Shown: positions 7,861 through 15,841 of the stretch, one piece after another
Numbering within the stretch: position 1 is the stretch's first letter
Layout of the letters: every line of letters begins with the position of its first letter
Origin: Thiohalocapsa sp.
GTDB taxonomy: Bacteria; Pseudomonadota; Gammaproteobacteria; Chromatiales; Chromatiaceae
Assembly: GCA_028277725.1 (NCBI GenBank)
Contig: JANQFX010000023.1
Location: forward strand, 1-35,533
Direction: 5' to 3'
DNA: 35,533 nucleotides
Notes under the pieces: model-generated
Seen by the model: the letters and a program-made list of their open reading frames with translations, nothing else
The model's database searches: none
What the model was told of the DNA's origin: nothing
Program-made: the position numbers and the translations under genes

Positions 7861-9801
7861 ATGAGGGATGCCATGAAACAAGAACCGCATTCGGACCCCC
7901 TGAGCATGGACGAGCTGCTCAGCGAAGCGGTCGGCTGCATCCTCCAAACCCCGGATTTTGGCCACTTCCTCGCCTGGGGACAGGCGCGTGTACCGCTCGC
8001 CCTCGGTGGCGATGGCCTCAACGCCGACGACGCGCGTCGGCTCTCCGCGCTACTCGCCCAGGCCATCTGGAACGCCATTCCGCGCCCCGATCTGGGCTTT
8101 CGCACCAGCCCCTTGTCCGAGCTCGATTCGGACGAGCCCTGCCGCTGCGGCTCCGGTGCCGCCTACGGCGACTGCTGCGAGGCCGCCGGGGAGGTGCCCG
8201 AACTGCCGGTCGAGATCCTCTGGGACCCGCTGCTCGACCGACTCGACGAGGCACAGCTCCAGGCCGCCGTCGGCAGCGGCCAGGTGCCGCGGCCCCTGCT
8301 CGCCAAGGTCGCGGATCGCTGGCTGTCGCTAGGTCGACCCGGACGCGCGGCGGCCCTGTTGGAGCCCTTGTTCGACGGCGAGCTCGAGGCGCTCGATGAG
8401 GCCTATGAGCCGGCGCTGGACACCCTGTGCGACGCCTACGACGCCCTCGATCACTGGAAGAAGAAGCAGGGCTTCCTGCTGCGGATCACCAATGCCGCAC
8501 CCGCGCCGCTGAAGTCCGCCGCCTGGCAGCGGCTGAGCGTGATGTACATCGACGAGGGCGACTTCGATCAGGCCGCCGAGGCCTTTGAGCGCGCCCAGCG
8601 ACACGGCCCGGACCACCCGGGCACAGCGCTGCTCGAGATCACGCTCCTCGCCGCTCGAAATCGTGACGACCACGCGCGCGCCAGGGCCCTGTTCTGGCAA
8701 CACAAGCTGCGTCGCGCCGGGCACGATGGCAGCGGCATCTACGAGTTCCTAGACCGCGCCCAGGAGGACCCTCAGCAGGCCCTGATGATGAGTCAGGCCT
8801 CATCGATGGATCCGGCGCTGCTGCGCCTGCGTGAGTGGCTGTCGGCCCTGCAGGACCGTGCGCCGACGGCCCTCGATGTCGAACCCATCGACGACCCGCT
8901 GAACTGCGCTGATCCACGCCAGTTGCCCCTGTTCGACCCGGAGCTGCTGCCGCCGCCGCCGGGCGCACCGCGTGGCGCGCGCTGTTGCGCCCTGGTTCCG
9001 GGTAGTGGCATGGCGGCCCTGGAGCGCGCCTGGCGTCGGGTCTTCCCGGCCGGCAAGCCCATGTCCACGTTGCTTGCGGGGCCGGAGCACGAAAGCGTCT
9101 GGCTGCGCGACGATTGGCTGGATTTCCTGGAAGAACACCCCGCGGCCGCGGACAGCATCGAGGTGCTCGATGACCTTGCCACCGCGCTCTATGCGCACCC
9201 GGAAAGCAGCTTACCCTGGGTGGCGCGGGTCATGTCGGACCCGATCCTGGGCCGCGCCGAGGCCATGTTGCGCCGCACCGTGGCCCCCCGCGTTCCAGGG
9301 GTGCTACCCTGGATCGATCCTCGTAATCGTCCGGCACTGCGCCTCCTGTTCCGCCGCTACCGCCAGTACGCCGAGGCCGGTGACGACAGGCACGCCATCG
9401 AACTGCTGGAATTGCTGCTGGAGCTGAATCCGCGTGACAACCACGGCGTTCGCGCGGAGCTGATGAACCATTATCTGCGCGAGCGCGAGGACGAGAAGGC
9501 CCTGGCCCTGGCGCGGCGCTTTCCGACCGATGCCCTCGCCGACATGGCTTACGGCGAGGTGCTCGCACTGTATCGGCTCGGTCACCAGGAGCGGGCCGCG
9601 GTGGTTTTGCACGATGCCGTCGGCCGGTTGCCGCGTGTGCCGCGCTTCCTGCTGCGCAAGCGGGTCCGGCGCCCGAGCCTGCGCCAGGGTAGCTTCGTCG
9701 CCGGTGGCGACGATCAGGCTTGGCTCTATCGGCAGGCTATGCGGGACGTCTGGGAGGCCGAACCTGGCCTCCTTGCCTGGATGAAGAAGCAGACGGCCTG
9801 A
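7861..9801 (+). CDS. SEC-C motif and TPR-like repeat protein
   Basis: About 646 residues, cytoplasmic, function unknown. A SEC-C zinc-binding motif (PCRCGSGAAYGDCC) sits near residues 93-106; it is the same kind of CxC...CC knuckle found at the SecA C terminus and in many adaptor proteins. The rest is largely alpha-helical with TPR-like repeats, clearest at about 215-260 (YIDEGDFDQAAEAFERAQ) and 500-590 (ELLELLLELNPRDNHGVRAE). The frame is open from 7666, but two starts are likely: the ATG at 7861, or the ATG at 7873, which has GAGGGA just upstream. It is divergent from the STAND/WD40 gene. A protein-binding scaffold is the most that can be inferred. Confidence 0.82.
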   Translation: MRDAMKQEPHSDPLSMDELLSEAVGCILQTPDFGHFLAWGQARVPLALGGDGLNADDARRLSALLAQAIWNAIPRPDLGFRTSPLSELDSDEPCRCGSGAAYGDCCEAAGEVPELPVEILWDPLLDRLDEAQLQAAVGSGQVPRPLLAKVADRWLSLGRPGRAAALLEPLFDGELEALDEAYEPALDTLCDAYDALDHWKKKQGFLLRITNAAPAPLKSAAWQRLSVMYIDEGDFDQAAEAFERAQRHGPDHPGTALLEITLLAARNRDDHARARALFWQHKLRRAGHDGSGIYEFLDRAQEDPQQALMMSQASSMDPALLRLREWLSALQDRAPTALDVEPIDDPLNCADPRQLPLFDPELLPPPPGAPRGARCCALVPGSGMAALERAWRRVFPAGKPMSTLLAGPEHESVWLRDDWLDFLEEHPAAADSIEVLDDLATALYAHPESSLPWVARVMSDPILGRAEAMLRRTVAPRVPGVLPWIDPRNRPALRLLFRRYRQYAEAGDDRHAIELLELLLELNPRDNHGVRAELMNHYLREREDEKALALARRFPTDALADMAYGEVLALYRLGHQERAAVVLHDAVGRLPRVPRFLLRKRVRRPSLRQGSFVAGGDDQAWLYRQAMRDVWEAEPGLLAWMKKQTA

Positions 9802-10143
9802 GCCATACGGATGCGGCCCCCGTCCATTGTCGCTAACGCGGCGGGCGTCGGTCCGAGAGATCCGCAAGGACCCCGGAATCACGCCAGAAGCCGTCACGAG
9901 CAACGGTCAGGAGGAGCTTTCGGCCCCGCAGTGTATCCCGGCGATCGCCGAACACGCACTGGCATTGCTCGGCCCTGCCGGCTAGGCTTTCGAGTGCCCG
10001 AGGAAACTCTCGAGGCGCTCACGATGGCGTTCGATGGGTCTTGGATGCCCCCGAAGCGCTTGCTCGGTGCAGCGTGCCGCTGATGCGCGGATATCTGCAC
10101 AATCGGCGCCTAGCCGATAGGCCTCAATGTTAAGAGGAAGACG
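9802..10143. other. 342-base gene-free stretch with one strong stem-loop
   Basis: No convincing gene is seen between the SEC-C gene and the membrane protein gene. Short open frames exist on both strands but lack ribosome sites and recognisable composition. The stretch holds a long stem-loop at 9992-10020, and ends with a good ribosome site (AAGAGGAAGACG) before the ATG at 10144. Confidence 0.5.
9992..10020. repeat. Inverted repeat / stem-loop
   Basis: GAGTGCC (9992-9998) pairs with GGCGCTC (10014-10020, one G-T pair) and, inside, CGAG (9999-10002) pairs with CTCG (10009-10012). The result is an 11-pair stem with one bulged A and a six-base GAAACT loop. There is no T-run on either side, so it is not a classical intrinsic terminator. 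Confidence 0.55.
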
Positions 10144-11409
10144 ATGAACAGCCTTTTTCAGGTGGTCTTCACGGGCCAGTTGCTGCCGGGGGTCAACCCG
10201 GAGCAAGCGGCGCGGGATTTTGCCGCCGTGTTCAAGATTCCGGAGGAGAAGGCCTGGCGCCTTATTCTCGACAAGCATGAGCATGTGCTCAAGCGCGAGG
10301 TCAACGAGGCCAACGCTGATCGTTACCGGGAGGTGCTGGAGGAGGTCGGCCTGACGGTGCGTGTGGAGCCTGCGGGTACGCCGCTGGAGGGTACACCCGC
10401 CGGCGCAATGGCGGCCAATGCCGATGCAGCCGCCCCGCCCATGGGCGTCGCGACCGAGCCGGGGCTGTCGGGTGTTGCAGTCGGAACCACGTCCGGCGCC
10501 AGCCCGGAACCGGGCTACACCGAGAACCCCTACGCGCCGCCCAATGCCGATCTGACTCCGCCAAGGGCCGATGACGACGGGCCCATGACGGGCCCACATG
10601 GGGTGCCCGCCGGCCACGGCTGGTCTTGGATCAAGGAGGCCTACGCGCTGTTTCGTAGCAAGCCCGGCACTTGGATGCTGGCCATCGTGCTCATGTACGG
10701 GATCAGTTTCGTGGTTGGTCTGGTGCCGGTGTTGGGCAGTCTGGTGGGCTTCGTGCTAGGCCCGATCTTCATCGGCGGACTCATGACCGGCGCGCGTGCC
10801 ACGGACCGAGGAGGGCGTACACGGGTCGGGATGGTGTTCGACGCCTTCTCCACCCACGGCACCCAGCTGGCGCTGGTCGGCCTGCTCTATCTGGCCGGTT
10901 TCGTCGTAGTCGTCTTAGCAGCGGCGCTCGTCGCTATGGGCGCCGGAGTCGTGTCGAGCGCCGGACTCGAGGCGCTCAGCAGCAATGATCCCGAGGCGCT
11001 CGCCTCCGCCATGGCGCCGACCGCGCTGCTGCTGCTCATGCTCATCGCCATGGCTCTCGTCATCCCGCTGGTGATGGCCTACTGGTTCGCCCCGGCGCTG
11101 GTGGTGCTGGAAGATTTGGGGGCCGTCGAGGCCATGAAGGCGAGCTTCCAGGGCTGCTGGCGGAATATCGTCCCCTTCCTAGTCTATGGGCTGGCGCTGA
11201 TGGGTATCGTCCTGCTGCTGGCCATTGTTGTGGGCCTGCTCGCCGGGGGCGCTGCCGCCCTTGGGCCTGCTGGATCGGTGATCGGAGTCCTGTTGGTGAT
11301 TGCGATGGTGCCGTTGATGCTCGCCTATGCGGTGGTCATCGTGGTATCGCAGTACACCGGCTATCGGGATATCTTCCATCACCCCGGCAGCCGCGGCACA
11401 CTGGTCTAA
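10144..11409 (+). CDS. BPSS1780-family polytopic membrane protein
   Basis: This 421-residue protein has three parts. Residues 1-75 form a small soluble domain of unknown role. Residues about 76-155 are a Pro/Ala/Gly-rich linker. From about 156 it matches the BPSS1780 membrane family, starting with the recognisable GHGWSWIKEAYALFRSKPGTW and followed by about six membrane helices (about 176-210, 240-268, 293-322, 343-367 and 378-402). The sequence ALVVLEDLGAVEAMKASFQGCWRNI is the internal amphipathic segment shared by these proteins. No reaction is known for the family. A strong ribosome site precedes the ATG. Confidence 0.8.
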   Translation: MNSLFQVVFTGQLLPGVNPEQAARDFAAVFKIPEEKAWRLILDKHEHVLKREVNEANADRYREVLEEVGLTVRVEPAGTPLEGTPAGAMAANADAAAPPMGVATEPGLSGVAVGTTSGASPEPGYTENPYAPPNADLTPPRADDDGPMTGPHGVPAGHGWSWIKEAYALFRSKPGTWMLAIVLMYGISFVVGLVPVLGSLVGFVLGPIFIGGLMTGARATDRGGRTRVGMVFDAFSTHGTQLALVGLLYLAGFVVVVLAAALVAMGAGVVSSAGLEALSSNDPEALASAMAPTALLLLMLIAMALVIPLVMAYWFAPALVVLEDLGAVEAMKASFQGCWRNIVPFLVYGLALMGIVLLLAIVVGLLAGGAAALGPAGSVIGVLLVIAMVPLMLAYAVVIVVSQYTGYRDIFHHPGSRGTLV

Positions 11410-11463
11410 CGCGCATCGCGCCCCGTCGTCGCCCATGCGAGACCCACAGGGCACCCCTGATCC

Positions 11464-13911
11464 GTGCTGCGCTCGCTGCTGATCGGCTGCGCCGTCCTGT
11501 TGCTGGCGGCCTTGTTGGCGGTCGGCACGGTGTTCTGGCTGGGCAAACGTGCCGAGCCGGTCTATGACGGCGAGGTGGTGCTGGCCGGCCTGGTGGCGCC
11601 GGTGGCCGTTCGCTTCGGGCCGCATGCCGTGCCGAGCATCGAGGCCGAGACCCTGGACGACGCCCTGTTCGCCCAGGGCTATGTGGTCGCCTCCGAGCGC
11701 CTTTGGCAAATGGACGTGCTGCGACGACTCGCCGGTGGGCGGCTGGCGGAGGTCTTCGGCGGGGCAGCCCTGCCGGCGGATCGCTTCTTCCGTACCGTGG
11801 GTCTGCCGCGTGCCGCAGAGGCGTCCTTCGCAGCGCTGGAGCCCGAGTACCGGCGCCTGCTCATCGCCTACGCGGACGGCGTCAACGCGCATATCGACGC
11901 CGCTGCCGGGCGACTGCCATTGGAGTACCGAATCACCGGTTTGGCTCCCGCGCCCTGGCGACCCCAGGATAGCCTCGCCATCGGCGAGTACATGGCCTGG
12001 ATCAACAGCGTCAACTTGCGCGAGGAGTTGAGTTTTCTGCGACTCGCCGAGCGCCTCGGCAATGCCCGCGCCCTTCAGCTCTTTCCCGTGGACGTGGGAG
12101 TGTCACCACCGGAGGACGCCGCCAGCCTGCCGGACTACCAAAGCCTGGTGGTCGGCGCCGACGCGGCCCCGGTCACCGCCGGCCTGGTCTCGAATCTGGT
12201 CCTGAGCGGCGGCGCCAGCAATGTCTGGGCCGTGCATGGCGAGCGGACCGCGAACGGCGAGGCCCTGCTTGCCAACGACCCGCACCTGGGACCATCGGCT
12301 CCTGCCATCTGGTACGAACTGGAACTGATGGCACCTGGCCTGCACGTCGCCGGGCTGGCGCTGCCCGGGGTGCCCCTGGTGCTGATCGGCCACAACCAGG
12401 ATGTCGCCTGGGGCTTGACGACGGTGACGGCAGACACCCAGGACGTCATCATCGAGCGCATGCGCCGGGATCTGGATCCGGAGTCCGGCCAGGGCAAGAC
12501 ATCGGTGCTACGGCCCAGCGGTCTCTGGGAGGTCGTGCAGGAGCAAACGGAAATGATCCCGGTCAAGGACCGTCCGGAGCCGGAGATACTGCGCATCCGC
12601 CGCACCAGCAACGGTGTGCTCATCGACGACGTCATCGGCGCCGACAACCCCGAGGGGCTACCAACGGTGCGGGTCGTAGGCGCGCTGGCGCTGCGCACCA
12701 ACCTGGATTTGCCCGATCGTGCCATGGCCGCGCTTTGGCGCATCAATACCGCAAGGGATGTGGACGAGGCCAGGGCGGCCGGCGTCGACCTGCGGCATGC
12801 GTCGCAGAATTTGGTCATCGCCGACCGGCAGGGCAAGATCGGTTGGCAGGTCACGGGCACACTGCCGCGCCGTGGGGCCTACAGCGGCATGCTGCCCATT
12901 CCTGGCTGGGAGGCCGATTCCGCCTGGCAGGCCTGGCTGCCCTTCGAGGCCAACCCCGGCGTCACCAATCCATCCGAGCAATGGATCATCAATGCCAACA
13001 ATCGCAGCGTGCCGATCGATGCGGCCGTACCCGTCGGCCATAGCTGGCTGTCGCCCTACCGGGCGCAACGGATCGAGGAACTACTCGACCTCGCCGGTCC
13101 GCTGGACGCTGCGGCCATGGCACGGATGCAGGCGGACCGCGACAGCATCCGGGCGCGGGTGTTCATGGCCTCATTGCGCGGGGTCTTGCCGGAACTGCGC
13201 GACCTGGACCCCGCCGCGGCCCGAATCGCCGAGCGCTCGCTGCTGCACTGGCGCGGAGACTTCCCGCCGGACAGCCGCCCGGCGGCACTGTTCGGGTTGC
13301 TGGTGCCCGCGCTGTACCGTGGCCTGTACGGCGACGAACTGGGCGACGATCTGGGCGTCCTCATGGCCCTGGACAGCAATACCTACGGTCCGCTGGACGA
13401 GGCGTTGCGCAGCGGCCGCTCCAGCTTCTGGGACGACGTCCGCACCCCGAACGAACAGGAGGGATTGGTGCACCTTTGGCGTACCGCGATCATCGACGCA
13501 GAGGAGGGCCTGAACCACATCCTGCCCGAGGGCCCGCAACGGGTCGATCGTTTGCGCTCCGTGGTGTTCAGCCATGCCTTTTCCGGCCAACCGCTGCTCG
13601 GCGATTGGTTCGAGGTTGGACCGGTGGGGTTGGGGGGCGACACTGCGACAGTCAATGTCGCCAATGCGTCGACGCTGGCGCCACGGCAGATCGGCTATAT
13701 CCCTTCCATGCGGGTGGTCTATACGCCGACGGACTGGAGCGGCACGCGTGGCACCCTGCCGCTGGGACAGTCCGGGCACCGGTTCTCGGCCTTTCGCACC
13801 GACCAACTCGGCGACTGGCTGGCCGCAGAGACGCACCCTTGGCCCTGGCACGGCCCTGCTGCGGGCCAGGTGCACGGCGAGCTCCGGTTGCTGCCCGCCT
13901 CAGCGCGCTGA
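11464..13911 (+). CDS. Penicillin acylase-family N-terminal nucleophile amidohydrolase
   Basis: An 815-residue precursor of the penicillin G/acyl-homoserine-lactone acylase family, which cleaves amide bonds after autocatalytic maturation into alpha and beta chains. An N-terminal hydrophobic segment (about residues 3-23) exports or anchors it to the periplasm. The nucleophile is Ser252 in the sequence GGASNVWAV; the beta chain would start there. Downstream are the expected NDPHL, LPGVPLVLIGHN, VAWGLT and the NNR segment near residues 517-519 that supplies the oxyanion asparagine. The start is a GTG with a poor ribosome site. The substrate cannot be told; aculeacin, quorum-signal or other N-acyl compounds are all possible, and penicillin is not implied. 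Confidence 0.9.
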   Translation: MLRSLLIGCAVLLLAALLAVGTVFWLGKRAEPVYDGEVVLAGLVAPVAVRFGPHAVPSIEAETLDDALFAQGYVVASERLWQMDVLRRLAGGRLAEVFGGAALPADRFFRTVGLPRAAEASFAALEPEYRRLLIAYADGVNAHIDAAAGRLPLEYRITGLAPAPWRPQDSLAIGEYMAWINSVNLREELSFLRLAERLGNARALQLFPVDVGVSPPEDAASLPDYQSLVVGADAAPVTAGLVSNLVLSGGASNVWAVHGERTANGEALLANDPHLGPSAPAIWYELELMAPGLHVAGLALPGVPLVLIGHNQDVAWGLTTVTADTQDVIIERMRRDLDPESGQGKTSVLRPSGLWEVVQEQTEMIPVKDRPEPEILRIRRTSNGVLIDDVIGADNPEGLPTVRVVGALALRTNLDLPDRAMAALWRINTARDVDEARAAGVDLRHASQNLVIADRQGKIGWQVTGTLPRRGAYSGMLPIPGWEADSAWQAWLPFEANPGVTNPSEQWIINANNRSVPIDAAVPVGHSWLSPYRAQRIEELLDLAGPLDAAAMARMQADRDSIRARVFMASLRGVLPELRDLDPAAARIAERSLLHWRGDFPPDSRPAALFGLLVPALYRGLYGDELGDDLGVLMALDSNTYGPLDEALRSGRSSFWDDVRTPNEQEGLVHLWRTAIIDAEEGLNHILPEGPQRVDRLRSVVFSHAFSGQPLLGDWFEVGPVGLGGDTATVNVANASTLAPRQIGYIPSMRVVYTPTDWSGTRGTLPLGQSGHRFSAFRTDQLGDWLAAETHPWPWHGPAAGQVHGELRLLPASAR

Positions 13912-13987
13912 GCCGTGCGTGCCCCGTCGGTCCGGTCTGGCGAGGCCGGGGCTGTGGGTGGGCGTGCGGGTAGCAAGCTCGTGCGCA

Positions 13988-14030
13988 GAGGGCGGTCGAT
14001 GGCACGCCCGTACCATCCGGCCCCGCCCTC
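13988..14030. terminator. Stem-loop in a convergent intergenic gap, possible shared terminator
   Basis: GAGGGCGG (13988-13995) pairs perfectly with CCGCCCTC (14023-14030), and inside them GATGG (13998-14002) pairs with CCATC (14013-14017). It lies between the 3' ends of two convergent genes, which fits a bidirectional transcription barrier. No T-run follows on either strand, so intrinsic termination is uncertain. Confidence 0.4.
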
Positions 14031-14038
14031 AATCGCGC

Positions 14039-14380
14039 TCAGCAGGAGTGGCAGTAGTAATTGGGGAGTCCGGCGATGCGGCAAGCCTGTTTGCAGCCGC
14101 CGTCCGGAAACAGTGCCTCCAGGTTCTTTCGCGTGCAAGGTGTGTGGCGGGAGACGTGATGGCCGATCTCGCGCACGATCACCTTCGGTGACGGCGGTAT
14201 CTCGTGGAAGGCGTAGTATTCACGCAGGAAATGGATCACCGTCCAGTGGCAGTCGGTCAGGTCCAGGTCGTCCTCGGACGCGAGGGCCTTGGCCAGCTCG
14301 TCGTCCCAATCCTGGAAGCGAGCGAGATGGCCCTTCTTGTTGAAGTTGACCTCGCGCCCGGCGATCTGCAAGGCGGTCAT
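14039..14380 (-). CDS. DsrC/TusE-family sulfur-carrier-like protein with an atypical Cys tail
   Basis: A 113-residue protein of the DsrC/TusE family. DsrC proteins carry sulfur on C-terminal cysteines, as trisulfide partner of DsrAB or as the TusE step of tRNA thiolation. The family core is clear: GREVNFNKKGHL at the start, DWDDELAKALA, LTDCHWTVIHFLREYY and the C-terminal RKNLEALFPDGG. Cys100, in ACRIAGLP, matches the first arm cysteine. The canonical second cysteine lies 11 residues later and is penultimate; here cysteines are at 110 and 113 (spacing 10 and 13), with an extra one at 96. Whether this is a functional carrier or a regulatory paralogue is unknown. The ATG has a GGGGGAG site six to seven bases upstream. 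Confidence 0.85.
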   Translation of the reverse strand: MTALQIAGREVNFNKKGHLARFQDWDDELAKALASEDDLDLTDCHWTVIHFLREYYAFHEIPPSPKVIVREIGHHVSRHTPCTRKNLEALFPDGGCKQACRIAGLPNYYCHSC

Positions 14381-14392
14381 GCAGTGTCTCCC

Positions 14393-14406
14393 CCACCTGT
14401 CGGTGG
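14393..14406 (-). promoter_or_regulatory. Leader hairpin abutting the ribosome site of the DsrC-like gene
   Basis: Read on the minus strand, CCACC-GACA-GGTGG forms a five-pair hairpin whose 3' arm runs directly into the GGGGAG ribosome site. Folding could compete with ribosome binding. Confidence 0.3.
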
Positions 14407-14428
14407 TGTATTGGTGTATCGTTGTATT
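14405..14428. repeat. Three tandem 8-base repeats upstream of the DsrC-like gene
   Basis: GGTGTATT, GGTGTATC and GTTGTATT follow one another without spacer (consensus GKTGTATY). An iterated 8-mer in an AT-rich upstream region could be a set of regulator half-sites. It could also be chance in low-complexity sequence. Confidence 0.5.
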
Positions 14429-14690
14429 AGTAATTATCGGATTGGTTGAACAGGTTTTTTACTGCCTGTCAATGCAATATAGCCCATGGCTTTCGAGGCG
14501 CAGTGCGGATTCCTAGATTTGGATCAATCTGGCTGCGATTCGCGCGGTTGATCGCCGGAGCGCTGATCGTTCGTTCGCCGACAGGGGCAAGTCGGGCGGC
14601 AAGGGGGAGGGCGCGGGCGGAGAGGGCGTCGGCGGGGCGGGAGTGGCTGCCCGGCACACGACCGGGCGCGGGCTGAGTGAGTCTGGTGGG

Positions 14691-15176
14691 TTACCAGCTG
14701 GTCGCGCTCTCTGCGACAGCCTTCAGCATGTCGGCGATTTCGCGCATCACCGGGCTCGTCTCGGTCTCGCTATCGGGGACGGTGCGGTGTACCAGGAAGG
14801 TGGTGTCGCTGTCGTCGGGCAGGGTGTAGACGGCGACGATGAATGGGCAGTTGACGATGCGTGTCGGGTCCTCGGACGTCATCTTTCGTGAGAGCACGGC
14901 ACTGCAGAACTCGATGGACTGTGCGTGTGCGTAGATTTGCTCGTCCATGCCGAGGTCCTTGCCGGTGCGCTCGAGCATCTCGTCCATATGCATGATGTTG
15001 TTGATGTACATGCCGCGCTCCTGGATGGCCAGCTTGAGGCCGTCTAGGACGTCTTCGAAGGCGCTGTCGCTTTCATACACCTGATACTGCTGTGCCAGGG
15101 ACTGGCCCGCCGCGCCGAACAGCAGGACGGCGCCAATGATGGCTATCGGGAGGCGACGGATGGGGTTGCAAGACAT
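14691..15176 (-). CDS. Exported DUF302-domain protein
   Basis: A 161-residue protein with a Sec signal peptide (RR, then IAIIGAVLLFGAAGQ, probable cleavage after SLA at about residue 28), so it is periplasmic or membrane-attached. The mature part matches DUF302, seen in the SIEFCSAVLSRKM segment, the DPTRIVNCPFIVAVYTLP segment (both cysteines are typical) and the final helix. DUF302 proteins are small alpha/beta proteins of unknown function and are common in sulfur-oxidising bacteria. A GAGGAGG ribosome site lies ten bases before the ATG. It sits between the sulfur-globule-like and DsrC-like genes on the same strand, 188 and 310 bases away. Confidence 0.85.
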   Translation of the reverse strand: MSCNPIRRLPIAIIGAVLLFGAAGQSLAQQYQVYESDSAFEDVLDGLKLAIQERGMYINNIMHMDEMLERTGKDLGMDEQIYAHAQSIEFCSAVLSRKMTSEDPTRIVNCPFIVAVYTLPDDSDTTFLVHRTVPDSETETSPVMREIADMLKAVAESATSW

Positions 15177-15364
15177 GGGGCGGCGACCTCCTCGGTCGGT
15201 TTTCTTGGGGCAGCAGCGCGACGGCCGCGGGCAGCTATGGGTTCGCGTTCAGGCCCGTACGCGGGTCCAGCGGCACCGCGAGACGCTCGGGGTACGCGCA
15301 GGGTCAAGCACGCTCCGCCAGTCTCGATCGCCAGTGCGCCGGATGGAGGGGCGGGAAGATCGCT

Positions 15365-15841
15365 TCAGTACTGCTCGACGGGTCGGAACGCCGGTGCCGC
15401 TGGCCAGGCGTCGCCGCCCGGCGCGGTCCCCACCGGGGCTCGAGGGGCGACCCGGCCCTGGCGGTTTTCCAGTTGCTCGATGCGTTGCTTGAGCGCCTCG
15501 ATTTCCCGATCCTTTGCGCCGTCCGTCGTCGTCGAAGGGGCCGCAGCCGGTGCCGGCGGCGCGGCATATCCGGGCGCTGCATAACCCGGCGCGGGCGCAT
15601 AGCCATAGCCGGGCGCTCCGTAGGGGCTATAGCCGGGGGCGCCATAGCCGTAGGGGGCGTAAGGGCCGTAAGGACCGTATCCGCCCCAGGGGCCGTCCTC
15701 GTAGTAGTAGTCGTCGTTGCCGCCGAACCAGCGGCCGGGATTGAACATGTCGCCGAAGTCCATCGACTGGGCCATCGGCGACAGGACGACGAGGGCGACG
15801 GCGCCAAGCGCCAACTGGGCGGAACGCGGGTGTCTTGCCAC
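15365..15841 (-). CDS. Gly/Tyr/Pro-rich secreted protein, sulfur-globule-protein-like
   Basis: A protein of about 158 residues with a signal peptide (ALGAVALVVLSPMAQS), then FGDMFNPGRWFGG, an acidic Tyr patch (NDDYYYED) and a low-complexity stretch of about 45 residues rich in Gly, Tyr, Pro and Ala with GAPGY and PYG repeats. After this come a short coiled-coil helix (KDREIEALKQRIEQLENRQ) and a Pro/Ala-rich tail. Gly/Tyr-rich secreted proteins form the envelope of periplasmic sulfur globules in Chromatiaceae (SgpA/B/C), and this resembles them in composition; homology is not proved. The start is chosen as the GTG at 15841 because GGAGG lies eight bases upstream; the frame is open to a TTG at 15856. 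Confidence 0.72.
   Translation of the reverse strand: MARHPRSAQLALGAVALVVLSPMAQSMDFGDMFNPGRWFGGNDDYYYEDGPWGGYGPYGPYAPYGYGAPGYSPYGAPGYGYAPAPGYAAPGYAAPPAPAAAPSTTTDGAKDREIEALKQRIEQLENRQGRVAPRAPVGTAPGGDAWPAAPAFRPVEQY
15551..15688 (-). repeat. Degenerate in-frame repeat encoding Gly/Tyr/Pro-rich segment
   Basis: The DNA repeats short GGCTATGGCGCCCC-like units that encode PYG, GAPGY and AAPGY. It is an imperfect coding minisatellite, prone to length change between strains. Confidence 0.6.

Larger units (their letters stand above)
14381..14690. promoter_or_regulatory. 310-base gap upstream of the DsrC-like gene, including an AT-rich control region
   Basis: No gene is seen. Bases about 14400-14480 are notably AT-rich against a very GC-rich background and lie just upstream of the minus-strand DsrC-like gene. 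A TTGACA hexamer reads on the minus strand at 14472-14467, but no good -10 box sits 16-18 bases further, so an activator-dependent promoter is more likely than a simple one. Repeats at 14405-14428 and a hairpin at 14393-14406 lie in the same zone. The part from 14525 to 14690 is GC-rich and includes a short GCCCGG/CCGGGC hairpin at 14649-14667, just after the DUF302 stop. Confidence 0.5.

Noticed and set aside
11464..13911. Penicillin acylase gene as an antibiotic-resistance determinant
   Set aside because: Family members act on many N-acyl compounds, and the substrate cannot be read from the sequence; no resistance context is present.
14405..14428. Tandem repeats as a CRISPR remnant
   Set aside because: Units are 8 bases with no spacers and no cas genes nearby.
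14467..14472. TTGACA on the minus strand as the -35 box of a standard promoter for the DsrC-like gene
   Set aside because: No acceptable -10 hexamer is found at 16-18 bases spacing (TCAACC or neighbours only).
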